Shown in pieces: positions 31,558 through 41,651 of a stretch of DNA of 64,000 bases (position 1 is its first letter; each line of letters opens with the position of its first letter). This DNA is from Carposina sasakii. Its lineage: Eukaryota > Arthropoda > Insecta > Lepidoptera > Carposinidae. The translations under genes were made by a program, and so were the position numbers. A model generated the notes under the pieces. The model had not been told where the DNA came from and made no database searches. It was given only the letters and a program-made list of their open reading frames with translations. The DNA lies in contig CP053160.1 in NCBI GenBank assembly GCA_014607495.2, forward strand, positions 6,944,001 to 7,008,000. Reading direction: 5' to 3'.

Positions 31558-31680
31558 TAAAATTATTAATAAAGAAAATGGAAAAAATTCTTCACCCGGC
31601 TGGCACGGTTTGCAGCGGTCGTGGGTTCGATTCCCACTCGAGTGCAGAATTTTTTCCATTTTCTTTATTAATACTTTTAT
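31558..31680. repeat. SINE foldback
   Basis: A tRNA-related head with box B (GGTTCGATTCC) at 31620-31640 has the SINE tail CAGAATTTTTTCCATTTTCTTTATTAAT on its right and the complement of that tail on its left. This gives an inverted arrangement of two tails around one head. Confidence 0.7.
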
Positions 31681-31767
31681 AATAAAAATGATAATTACCT
31701 TAGTAAAAATATTCGAAAATACATAGATACATACATATAGATAGGTAGATACATGTATATACATTAG

Positions 31768-31866
31768 TACACACAGAGTGTGTCCCCGAAATGGCGTAGC
31801 CAGAACTGCAGGATCATAAAGGAGATCTTTAGCCACGTTTAGTATAGCGAGGATAGATGTAAATGA
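31768..31866 (+). repeat. Dispersed repeat (AGAACTGCAGGATCATAAAGG)
   Basis: It is shared with 57985-58075 and, more weakly, 52815-52905 and 63500-63590. Common words are GCCAGAACTGCAGGATCATA and AGATGTAAATG. The class is unknown, probably an old SINE or LINE tail. Confidence 0.55.
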
Positions 31867-32069
31867 TTAGTGACAAGCATAGAGGAATAAGATGTCATAG
31901 AGTGCTAATGTCATACTAACTATTTCGATGCACCATTAGACTTTTCGGTGCCTTACAATTCCAGTCCTTGACACTTAGATTCCATTAGTGTAATGTATAG
32001 TAATGTACTACATTACCAGTAGGTGATCAGTAGATATATTGTAACGTATAGTAATGCAATCTAATCATA

Positions 32070-32153
32070 TCTAGCACGGTATGCAGAGGTCGTGGGTTCG
32101 ATTCCCACTCGGGTGAGGATTTTTTTCCATTTCTTTATTAATAATTTTATAAA
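32070..32153 (+). repeat. tRNA-derived SINE, 3' part
   Basis: Box B GGTTCGATTCCCACTCGGGTG is followed by TTTTTTCCATTTCTTTATTAAT and TTTATAAA. It matches 57500-57585. It ends 5 bp before the Helitron at 32158. Confidence 0.75.
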
Positions 32154-32157
32154 GCGA

Positions 32158-32983
32158 CTAGCTGTTGCCCGCGACTTCGTCCGCGTCAACAAACAGAATA
32201 AAATATTTTAAAGTACTTCTGCGTAAATTATATTTTTTGTTTTATTTTCATTTTCTTGTGGCAGAAGAACATACTGATTTTCTCCGCAACCCGATCTTGA
32301 CAACGCGACATATAATTGGCCGTGTGAAAAGCAGTCTTGACGTAAGTCAATTCCAACGTGTTTAAACGTTTGCCCCTGTGATTTATTAATTGTTACAGCA
32401 AATGATAACTTAACAGGGAATTGAATTCTTTTAAAATGTAGAATAACTTTTCCTAAGACGGTATTTTCATATCTCTCAAAATTTAGCTGGGCTGTTAAGG
32501 GTTCTGCATCAGGTTATCTAGACCTTCAATTTTATTACGTTATTAGAAAGTGCTTATCATGCTGAGCAACTTTTCCTAAGACGGTATTTTCATATCTCTC
32601 AAAGTTTAGCTGGGCTGCTAAGGGTTCTGCATCAGGCAGTCTAGACCTTCAATTTTTTTCTTTCATATAATTTCTACGTCATTTTATTCTTTCATACATA
32701 TTTTTTGGATAACTTGAACCGTTTACGCAGCGCACGCAACGGAAGTCTCCAAAGTTGAATAATTTTCCCCGTTTTTTCCACATTTTCCTTTTATTCTTCG
32801 TCCCTATTGGTCGCACTGTGATGATATATAGCCTAAAGCCTTCCTCGATAAATGGACTATCCAACACAAAAATTTTTTTTTAATTCGACCCAGTAGTTCC
32901 GGAGATTAGCGCGTTCAATCAAACAAACAAACAAACAAACAAACAAACAAACTCTTCAGCTTTATAATATTATATAGTATAGA
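32158..32983 (-). mobile_element. Helitron A with helicase remnant
   Basis: On the minus strand it starts TCTATACTATATAATATTATAAAG and ends in a GACGCGGACGAAGTCGCGGGCAACAG region before CTAG. A (TTTG)n tract follows the start, and there are two copies of an internal repeat (TTGAAGGTCTAGA...AAATACCGTCTTAGGAAA). The 3' third codes for the end of a Pif1-type helicase. Confidence 0.85.
32200..32440 (-). pseudogene. Helitron helicase C-terminal remnant (copy A)
   Basis: The minus-strand frame encodes [17 protein letters not shown] and [14 protein letters not shown], the last two motifs of the Pif1/RecD-like helicase of the Helitron Rep-Hel protein. All upstream motifs and the Rep nuclease are gone. 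The same piece exists at 41367-41605. Confidence 0.88.
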
Positions 32984-33467
32984 TAATTGTACGAAAATCG
33001 CTGATTGCTTGTCAAATTTGTATTACGTAAAATGAATTTTAAAGGAACTTTGACATTTCTAGGCGAATATTGTACAATTTTCGCTATCGCTTTGCTTCGG
33101 CTTTGCTATTGCAAATTAGGTAATCAGGGGGCCGAAACTAGGTATTCTCAGAATAGAAATAAGATTCGATTGCGTATTGTTCAAGCCATTTTCTTTCTTT
33201 CAGCTTTCTTCTGTTTCATCCAGATACACGTGTTAGTATATTGCATCTATAGTGGAACCTAGATTTACAATGTACACCGGAGGCGTCGAGACTCGAGTAT
33301 CTTTCTTTAGCTTTCCTTATTCCATTTTACTTTGACGACTTCTATGCGGGCACCTCGTAAAGTCTACGCGTTTAATCTTAAAACAACCGCCGGGACCAAC
33401 ACTATCTTTAAATGAAAATGAAAATTGTTTTATTCTTTAACACAAGCATCGCACATCTATACTTATA
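32984..33467. other. Unassigned spacer between Helitron A and a MITE-A
   Basis: An 85-codon frame at 33005-33262 has hydrophobic stretches but no recognised domain. No gene is called. Confidence 0.3.
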
Positions 33468-33848
33468 CAGGATGTTTTTTTGTAGCCACCTTTAACGAAG
33501 GGTACGTATTCTATACATGAAATAAAGTAAGTTTATGCCAAAAAAAATGCTGGGATTTTTTTTTTTTTTTGAAAAATTTTTTTAAATTCCTTGATCGTGC
33601 GAAATTTATAGTGTCTAGTGTTTATGTTAGTTTTTTTATAGAGAGATATTAATTATTTTTCGTGAAAAAATCCTGCTACGCGCGTCTATGTGCATTTATG
33701 CAGAAAAACGCAGTCTATTTACTCAACTTTGGACCCTAATATTTTGGAAACCAGACACTTCCCAGGTATGCTTCCATGGAGAAAAATGATCGTGATGATG
33801 AGGAGATTCCGTAGTTTTCGGGAACGTTGACGACCAAAAATCATCCTG
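33468..33848 (+). mobile_element. MITE-A copy 3
   Basis: It runs CAGGATGTTTTTTTGTAGCC to AAAAATCATCCTG with TA flanks and a T-run where copy 2 has an A-run. It is followed by about 45 bp of pure AT low-complexity DNA (33849-33893). Confidence 0.9.
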
Positions 33849-34383
33849 TATATATTATTATTATATATTATATATATATATATTATATATTATTATATTA
33901 TAAAGCTGAAGAGTTTGTTTGTTTGATTGAACGCGCTAATCTCCGGAACTACTGGGTCGAATTAAAAAATTCTTTTTGTGTTGGATAGTCCATTTATCGA
34001 GGAAGGCTTTAGGCTATATATCATCACAGTGCGACCAATAGGGACGAAGAATAAGAGGAAAATGTGGAAAAAACGGGGAAAATTATTCAACTTTGGAGAC
34101 TTCCGTTGCGTGCGCTGCGTAAACGGTTCAAGTTATCCAAAAAATATGTATGAAAGAATAAAATGACGTAGAAATGATATGAAAGAAAAAAATTGAAGGT
34201 CTAGACTGCCTTAGCAGCCCAGCTAAACTTTGAGAGATATGAAAATACCGTCTTAGGAAAAGTTGCTCAGCATGATAAGCACTTTCTAATAACGTAATAA
34301 AATTGAAGGTCTAGATAACCTGATGCAGAACCCTTAACAGCCCAGCTAAATTTTGAGAGATATGAAAATACCGTCTTAGGAAA

Positions 34384-34827
34384 TGTTCCGTACCGGAACA
34401 GATTTTAATTTCAATTTAGAATAAGGTAACACAATCTGGAAATATACGTTCCGAGTAGTTTTAAATTATTTTACTGGGTTCACGACGAACTGGATCCCGA
34501 TCAACCTGTGCCATTGGGTTGGTACATCTACGCGCTACGACAGCGCCACCTATGGCCCGATTTCATACAACGGGCGGTCTGTTGTAATCCTGCCGCCGTC
34601 GCGCACGCAACAGAACAATCTCAAAAACCATTTAATACATATATCGAGGTATCTCTCTCCTCCTGGACTTCGTACTAGTGATACCGGTGGATAAAGTGTA
34701 TGATCTTTGTGCTGGACTATTCTTGTGACCTGTGCCGACCGAACCTATCACCGCTGAGCGTAGCCACCCTCGTGCCTGGTTCCATCGGTTGAAGGGTAAG
34801 TCGTTTGACCCAGTGTAATATCACACA
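34384..34827 (+). repeat. BEL 5' LTR
   Basis: It is identical by eye to 40918-41361. After it comes a TTTTGGTTCTTCGAACCGG segment that probably includes the primer binding site; I could not assign the tRNA. Confidence 0.92.
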
Positions 34828-34962
34828 TAAAATTTTGGTTCTTCGAACCGGATTAGTATATTCCAGTTTGTGTTGTCTTGTTAGAATCAGCAGTATTACG
34901 TACTCATTCTTACGCGTTCATATTTCGATTCTCATTTGTAACCGCCATCTTTGTTACGCAAA

Positions 34963-37167
34963 ATGCCGGACAACGAGTCACCTTGTGAATGTGAACAAGA
35001 CATTTTCGAGAGAGATTTAGTCCTTGATGAGCTTAAGCGTACTCTCCAGTTCGCAGCTACCGATGAACATCAGTTTCGATCGCGAACTACTGACCTTTCC
35101 GCGCATCAGAAAAAGTTCAATAAAGTCCAAACTAAAATCGAGAAATTACTCATCAAATCCCAAACCTTTAATAAAGAGGAAAATATTAAGATTCGTAACG
35201 ATTTCAATGACCTATACTATGCTATTGTTACTCAAGTTAACAAATTAAAATCAATCGACGAGCAAAAACGCCGTCTAAGTAGATCTCATACTTTGTCATC
35301 AGACCCGTTTATTAACAACAAAAGAAATTTGCCTATCTTGCCCTTACCGGAATTCAATGGCGATCCTACTAATTGGACGTCATTCTATGATTTATTTTAT
35401 TCGTTAGTACACAGCAATTGTGCCTATACGGACACGGAAAAGCTTAGGTACCTACTTCTATCAGTTAAAAACGAGCCACATGATTTAATTAAGTCTATTC
35501 CCATTACGGAAGATAATTATGTTATTGCGATAGATATTCTAAAATCTAGATATGAGAACAAAAGAATAATTGCCTCCAAACATCTGGATCGCATATTTGA
35601 TATCGAGATTTGTTCGGATCGATCCACTCAAAGTGTGCGTAATTTATTAAATATCTACCTTGAGAACATTAAAGCACTCGAAGTTATGGAATTTCCCGTT
35701 AGCCAGTGGAGTTTTGTACTATTGAATTTACTGCTTCGGAAAATACCCGCCGGTATGCGAAAAAATTATGAGCGTTCCCTAACTAAACCGTCGGATATTC
35801 CGCAAGTAGATACATTAATCAAGTTTCTAGAACGTGAATTATCGGCCGAGGAAATAACATCATCTTCATCTTTTAGTGCACAGTCCACAAAAAATTATTT
35901 GCAAAATGTAGGTAGTTCTAGAAAGAACGGCCTGAGCGCAGTGAATACTTATACTCACCCGCGACGTACCTTCACAGCAAGTATCGACAATTCGTCTACA
36001 GACCAAACGCGTCTTAATTCTAATAGCATGAAGGTTCGATCTTGCTTGAAGTGTGATGGCCAACACTTATTAATTAAATGTTCCGAGTTTCTTAATCTTT
36101 CGCCTCAAGATAGACATTCTTTTGTACAAAACAAAAACATTTGTTATAATTGCTTGAACGTCGGACACGACGTAAAAAACTGTAAATCCAATTTTGTTTG
36201 CCGTACATGTCACAAACGACATCATAGTTTAATTCATTTAACTTCGTCGCAATCGTTATCAGTAATTAGTGCACCTGCGCCTGCGATCCCTAATGCTGTC
36301 TCGCTCCCTCCTACGGCGGAGCTCCATACTAGTGATTTGATTCACAATAATTGCGCCTCAAACCTACCGGTTTCGCAAAAAGGTACTGTATTGTTATCTA
36401 CGGCTCTAATTGACATCTGTTTAGGTAATCACAAGGTAGCTACTATTCGATGCATTGCAGATACAGGTAGCCAAGCGAGTTTTATCACCGAAGCATGCGT
36501 CCAACGACTTGGCCTACCGCGTAGGCATAGCTATGTACCTGTCTTCGGTATTGGTGACACGGAGCCCGTACAACCTAAAGGAATGGTTGCGTGTACGATA
36601 ACGCCAAAAGGTCAACAACAACCTGTCATTCCAGTTGATGCTTTAATTCTGCCTAAATTAATTTCTAAGATGCCCAGTATTTCGTTACCATTTAAAGACT
36701 GGCCACACATAAAAAATCTATCCCTAGCTGATCCCGACTTTCACGCGCCCCAGCCAGTTGAAATGTTACTAGGAGCGGATATACTATCCCACATCTTACT
36801 AGGCAATACTATAACTGGTCCGCCGGGGACACCTATTGCGATGAATAGTGTTTTGGGTTATCTATTGTTAGGTAATATCACGTTTAATTCAATTGATTCG
36901 ACTCCACTTCAAGTCTGTTTTAGCTCGTTTGACAACGACAACCTGCAACGGTTTTGGGAGCTGGAGTCAATTCCCGAGCAGCGGAGTTACACTCCCAACG
37001 AGGAATTATGCGAATCCTTTTTTCAAAAGACGCATACTCGCGATGAGACGGGAAGATACGTCGTTGCGCTGCCATTTAAGCCCGACGCACCACCTCTCGG
37101 TGAATCCCGTCAAACGGTTTCGAAAATTAGAATACCGTCTCGAACGCAATGCCCAGCTGAAGGCTGA
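34963..37167 (+). CDS. BEL gag-protease and start of RT
   Basis: The ATG at 34963 (MPDNESPCECEQD) is chosen over upstream non-ATG codons. The first 300 residues are BEL Gag (LPEFNGDPTNWTSFYDLF, YLLLSVKNEPHDLI). Cys/His clusters follow (CLKCDGQHLLIKC, CYNCLNVGHDVKNC, CRTCHKRHHSLIH). The retropepsin motif is CIADTGSQASFI, and the RT N-terminus is ETGRYVVALPFKPD. The frame then leaves the coding track near 37110 (after LGESRQ) and stops at 37167, while RT continues in the next frame. Confidence 0.88.
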   Translation: MPDNESPCECEQDIFERDLVLDELKRTLQFAATDEHQFRSRTTDLSAHQKKFNKVQTKIEKLLIKSQTFNKEENIKIRNDFNDLYYAIVTQVNKLKSIDEQKRRLSRSHTLSSDPFINNKRNLPILPLPEFNGDPTNWTSFYDLFYSLVHSNCAYTDTEKLRYLLLSVKNEPHDLIKSIPITEDNYVIAIDILKSRYENKRIIASKHLDRIFDIEICSDRSTQSVRNLLNIYLENIKALEVMEFPVSQWSFVLLNLLLRKIPAGMRKNYERSLTKPSDIPQVDTLIKFLERELSAEEITSSSSFSAQSTKNYLQNVGSSRKNGLSAVNTYTHPRRTFTASIDNSSTDQTRLNSNSMKVRSCLKCDGQHLLIKCSEFLNLSPQDRHSFVQNKNICYNCLNVGHDVKNCKSNFVCRTCHKRHHSLIHLTSSQSLSVISAPAPAIPNAVSLPPTAELHTSDLIHNNCASNLPVSQKGTVLLSTALIDICLGNHKVATIRCIADTGSQASFITEACVQRLGLPRRHSYVPVFGIGDTEPVQPKGMVACTITPKGQQQPVIPVDALILPKLISKMPSISLPFKDWPHIKNLSLADPDFHAPQPVEMLLGADILSHILLGNTITGPPGTPIAMNSVLGYLLLGNITFNSIDSTPLQVCFSSFDNDNLQRFWELESIPEQRSYTPNEELCESFFQKTHTRDETGRYVVALPFKPDAPPLGESRQTVSKIRIPSRTQCPAEG

Positions 37168-40100
37168 CTATCACGCGTGTCTCCAGGAGTACGTGGACCT
37201 CAACCACGTGGAGATCGTGGAAGGAGAAGCCCCAGCAGGCGCTAGCTACTATATTCCTCACCATTGCGTGGTGAAGGCATCCAGCGAGACAACTCGCACT
37301 CGCGTCGTGTACGATGCAGGTTGTCGCACTACTAGCGGTCATTCTCTCAATGACGCACTACTAACGGGTCCCAAGCTTCATCCGGATATAGTAGATATTC
37401 TTTTAAAGTTTCGTGCCCACAAAATATCATTTTCCGCGGACTTTAAACAAATGTACCGCAACATACTTGTTAGGGAAAGTGATAGGGATTTTCAGCGTAT
37501 CCTCTGGCGTAAGTCGCCTGAAGAACCATTGCTTACCTACCGACTTCGTACAGTCGTGTTCGGCATCAATTCATCTCCTTATCTCGCGCTGCGTACTGTT
37601 CAACAACTTGCTCATGATGAAGCCGAGCGCTTTCCGCTCGCGTCGTCTGTTTTATTAAATGACGTGTTCGTCGATGACGTCGTATCAGGCGCTGAGACAG
37701 AAGATCAAGCCCTCGAGTTGCAGCAGCAGCTGATAGGCATAACTAAAACGGCCGGTTTTGAATTACGCAAGTGGCATAGTAACTCGCCAGCTATACTAGC
37801 TGCGGTACGACCGCCAGATGCTCATGGTGAGCGGCGCGAAGATGTTCCATTTGCTAAAATGGAAAATGACCACGGAGTAAAGGTCCTTGGACTTCAGTGG
37901 AATCCAGGATCTGATTCTTTTAATTTCAAGGTTCAAGTTACATCTACTAAATGTACTAAACGTGCTATTCTATCGGAAATCGCTAAAATCTACGACCCGC
38001 TCGGGTTCTTATCTCCGATAACATTGTATGCCAAACATTTGATCCAACTATTATGGTTGGCAAACGTTGATTGGGACGAGGAGCCTCCCATTGATATTGT
38101 TAATTCATGGAATAGTTTTATTAATGAGTTACCGCTGTTATCTCAAGTTTCTTTTCAGCGTCACATTTTTAATATTTTCGAGCTAGAATCAATTCAGATT
38201 CACGGTTTTGCTGACGCATCTCAAATTGGTTATGCAGCCTGTGTTTACGTTCGCCTCACGAGTAGAAACGGTGACATACAGACGTACTTGGTCATGGCTA
38301 AAACTCGAGTGGCGCCGCTGCGTGTGTGTCTTACCATTCCCCGCCTTGAACTAATGGCTGCACTACTGTTATCCAAACTACTTGAGAAAGTAAAATATAC
38401 CTACAGCGACCGCATCCATCCAGACCAGATTTACGCATGGTCAGACGCTTCCATCGTGCTAGCATGGCTACGCTCATCCCCGCACGAATGGAAAACGTTC
38501 GTTTCCAACCGCACCAGTGAGATCTTGTCCCACGTGCCCGCGAGTTGCTGGCGTCACGTCCCGTCAGCTGACAATCCGGCTGACGCAGCGTCACGTGGTC
38601 TGCATCCTGCGGCGCTGGTACAACATGACTTGTGGTACCATGGTCCTGCATGGCTCCATTTAAGTCATGACTCCTGGCCTATACAACGTCCCATTTCCGA
38701 TACCAGCGAGGAAAGAAAGCACGACATACCTACTTGCTTATATACCTCGTCTCCGTCTCCTTCTCAGAACGTAGATGTTCTTATTACGCGATTTTCATCG
38801 CTAGGTAAACTTGTTCGTGTTGTAGCACAAACATTTCGTTTTTACAATAAATGTAAAAAATCTAATGAAAGGTTTTCTCATCACGTTACCATGCCTGAGT
38901 ATCAATTCGCACTTAACCGTCTTATCAAGATGACTCAGCAATCTGTTTTTAATGATGACATTCATAATATTTCTCATAATAAATTGACTTCTATAGGCTT
39001 ACGCCGCCTTACGCCTTTTCTGGATAGTGACGGCTTACTACGCGTTGGTGGGCGGATTCATAAGTCGCTTTTACCCTTTAACGCCAAGCATCAATTAATT
39101 TTACCAAAACGACATCCATTGACAAATCTTATTATCGACGATAATCATATTACGAATTTACACGCAGGACCCCAGATGGTTCGAAATTCGCTTTTGCAGC
39201 AGTATTGGATTTTATCTGCGCGTGACATTGTGCGTCAGCGCATACATCGCTGCGTCCGTTGTTTTCGTGCGCGCCCCGATCGAGTGCAGCCGCGCATGGG
39301 ACCTCTTCCCGCTGTTAGATTACGGCCTACGCGCGCCTTTATTAAAAGTAGTGTAGATTTCTGCGGACCTTTCTACGTGCGTGCTAATAAAGTACGCAAC
39401 GCTAAAATAATTAAATGCTACGTTGCAGTTTTTGTATGTATGAGTGTTAAGGCCTAATACAGCTTCCTTACTAAAAACTCCTCGTCACAATTCAGTTGCT
39501 TTTAACTTCTCTTTCACTGTCTATGCGGTAAAGCTATGGAACTCACTGCCTCACTCTGTGAGAGACTGTCCATCAGTTGATGTTTTTAGGAAAAGATTGA
39601 AGGTCCATTATTTATCTCTCCCATCTTCTTGATAAATAAATAAATAAAATAAAAATAATTACATTTGATGTTATTTTTATCCTTTAGTTTGTATACTATT
39701 TATCTATGCTTATCTATGTTTATGCGTTTTATTTAGGTATTTATGTTTATGTAGTCTATTTAGATATTTTTGTTTATTTTAGGTTTATGTCTTTTCTTTT
39801 ATTTAATTATTTAGTTTATTGGTCTGTTTGTGTGCACACATACCTACCTCTTATGTCAATTTCTCTTTCACGGTTGGTTTGCTGGAAGAAATCTCTTTTA
39901 GAGATAAGCACGCCTTTGTACATTTTCTTTGTCATAAACTTTATTTGTGAAAACTTTACTGTGTACAATAAAGCATAATAATAATAATAATAAGGCCATA
40001 CATCTCGAGCTTGTATCGGACCTTTCTACGGAAGGTTTCTTAGCTGCATTGATACGTTTTAAGTCCCGAAGAGGTTATTGTACTGATATCTATTCAGATT

Positions 40101-40798
40101 GCGGACGAAATTTTGTCGGCTGCAGTAACTACCTTAAAGATTTATTTGCGTTTTTACGAACCGACTCTGTGCAACGTGAGCTTCATAAGGAAGCCCTAAA
40201 ACAGAACCTTACGTGGCATTTTCAGCCACTTTATGCTAGCCACTTCGGTGGATTATTCGAGGCCGGTGTTAAGAGTTTTAAACATCATTTACATCGCGTT
40301 ATTGGCACCCGGACTTTAACCTACGACGAGATGCACACTCTTGCGTGTCAAATCGAGGCCGTGTTAAACTCACGTCCGCTCTGCGCTATTAGCTCTTCGC
40401 CTTCGGATCCTCTTCCATTAACTCCGGGCCATTTTTTAATTGGCGAGCCCTTAACGGCTCTACCTGAAGCTCCATTGGTTGACGAGAATCCTGATCGTCT
40501 CACTCGCTGGCTCTGGGTACAACAAGCTACCCAACATTTTTGGAAAAGATGGAGCAAGGAATACCTTCACGAACTTCAACAGAGTTCTAAATGGCTCCAA
40601 AACCGCGGTTCCGACGTCCGTGAAGGCACTATTGTCGTCGTATGTGATGAGCAGCTCCCACCGCTGCAGTGGAAGTTGGCTCGCGTCCATGCTCTACATC
40701 CCGGCTCTGATAACGTCACTCGCGTAGTGACTTTGAAAAGTGGCAAAACACTTTTTAAACGACCTGTGGTTAAAATATGTCCTCTCCCCATAGAGTAG
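37112..40798 (+). pseudogene. pol: BEL pol (RT, RNase H, integrase), interrupted
   Basis: The frame picks up at VKRFRKLEYRLERN. RT motifs are FSADFKQMYRNIL, FGINSSPYLALR and VFVDDVVSG. RNase H has HGFADASQIGYAACVYV. The integrase zinc finger is HITNLHAGPQMVRNSLLQQYW..CVRCFRARP, and the DDE core has VDFCGPF, then YSDCGRNFVG and HFGGLFEAGV. The protein is cut between the first and second Asp by a 536-bp LINE (39455-39990). The frame is the same on both sides and would rejoin at the duplicated TAAGGCC. Apart from these two lesions no stop is seen. Confidence 0.88.
39455..39990 (+). mobile_element. 5'-truncated LINE inside BEL integrase
   Basis: The 7-bp target duplication TAAGGCC is at 39448-39454 and 39991-39997. 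The insert codes for a LINE RT C-terminus (AVKLWNSLPHSVRDCPS, FRKRLKVHYLSLP, stop at 39632). A 3' UTR and a (TAA)n tail follow. The tail plus heavy 5' truncation mark target-primed reverse transcription. Confidence 0.88.
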
Positions 40799-40917
40799 GC
40801 ATATGAAATTCGTTACGAACTTAATACTAGTACTTAAGTTTAGTTTTTAGGTTTCTTTCATTTAAATTTTTTCTCTAATTAATTAAAAGACACTACGTGC
40901 TTTTAAGGTGAGCGGCA

Positions 40918-41361
40918 TGTTCCGTACCGGAACAGATTTTAATTTCAATTTAGAATAAGGTAACACAATCTGGAAATATACGTTCCGAGTAGTTTTAAAT
41001 TATTTTACTGGGTTCACGACGAACTGGATCCCGATCAACCTGTGCCATTGGGTTGGTACATCTACGCGCTACGACAGCGCCACCTATGGCCCGATTTCAT
41101 ACAACGGGCGGTCTGTTGTAATCCTGCCGCCGTCGCGCACGCAACAGAACAATCTCAAAAACCATTTAATACATATATCGAGGTATCTCTCTCCTCCTGG
41201 ACTTCGTACTAGTGATACCGGTGGATAAAGTGTATGATCTTTGTGCTGGACTATTCTTGTGACCTGTGCCGACCGAACCTATCACCGCTGAGCGTAGCCA
41301 CCCTCGTGCCTGGTTCCATCGGTTGAAGGGTAAGTCGTTTGACCCAGTGTAATATCACACA
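40918..41361 (+). repeat. BEL 3' LTR
   Basis: It is preceded by a short purine-rich tract AAGGTGAGCGG. No difference from the 5' LTR was found by eye over 444 bp. Confidence 0.92.
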
Positions 41362-41366
41362 GGAAA

Positions 41367-41605
41367 AGTTATTCAACATTTTAAAAGAATTCAATTCCCT
41401 GTTAAGTTATCTTTTGCTGTAACAATTAATAAATCACAGGGGCAAACGTTTAAACACGTTGGAATTGACTTACGTCAAGACTGCTTTTCACACGGCCAAT
41501 TATATGTCGCGTTGTCAAGATCGGGTTGCGGAGAAAATCAGTATGTTCTTCTGCCACAAGAAAATAAAACAAAAAATATAATTTACGCAGAAGTTATTTA
41601 AAATA
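41367..41605 (+). pseudogene. Helitron helicase C-terminal remnant (copy B)
   Basis: The frame reads [33 protein letters not shown] and [20 protein letters not shown], then stops just before the Helitron 3' hairpin. It is near-identical to copy A at 32200-32440. Confidence 0.88.
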
Positions 41606-41651
41606 TTTTATTCTGTGTGTTGACGCGGACGAAGTCGCGGGCAACAGCTAG

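Larger units (their letters stand above)
34384..41361 (+). mobile_element. BEL/Pao LTR retrotransposon
   Basis: 444-bp LTRs (34384-34827 and 40918-41361) start TGTTCC and end CACACA. A 5-bp target duplication GGAAA lies at 34379-34383 and 41362-41366. Gag, protease, RT, RNase H and integrase follow in the BEL order. The LTRs appear identical, so insertion is recent. Two lesions are seen: a one-base frame change near 37110 and a LINE inserted in integrase (39455-39990). Confidence 0.93.
33893..41651 (+). mobile_element. Helitron B, split by a BEL element
   Basis: 33893-34383 and 41362-41651 together equal Helitron A in inverse orientation: (TTTG)n start, two internal repeats, helicase remnant, and a hairpin plus CTAG at 41648-41651. 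The BEL element sits between, flanked by GGAAA on both sides, one copy of which is original Helitron sequence. Confidence 0.85.

Noticed and set aside
32923..32951. CAAA tandem repeat as a CRISPR-like or regulatory array
   Set aside because: It is a simple-sequence tract at the Helitron 5' end, present in both Helitron copies.
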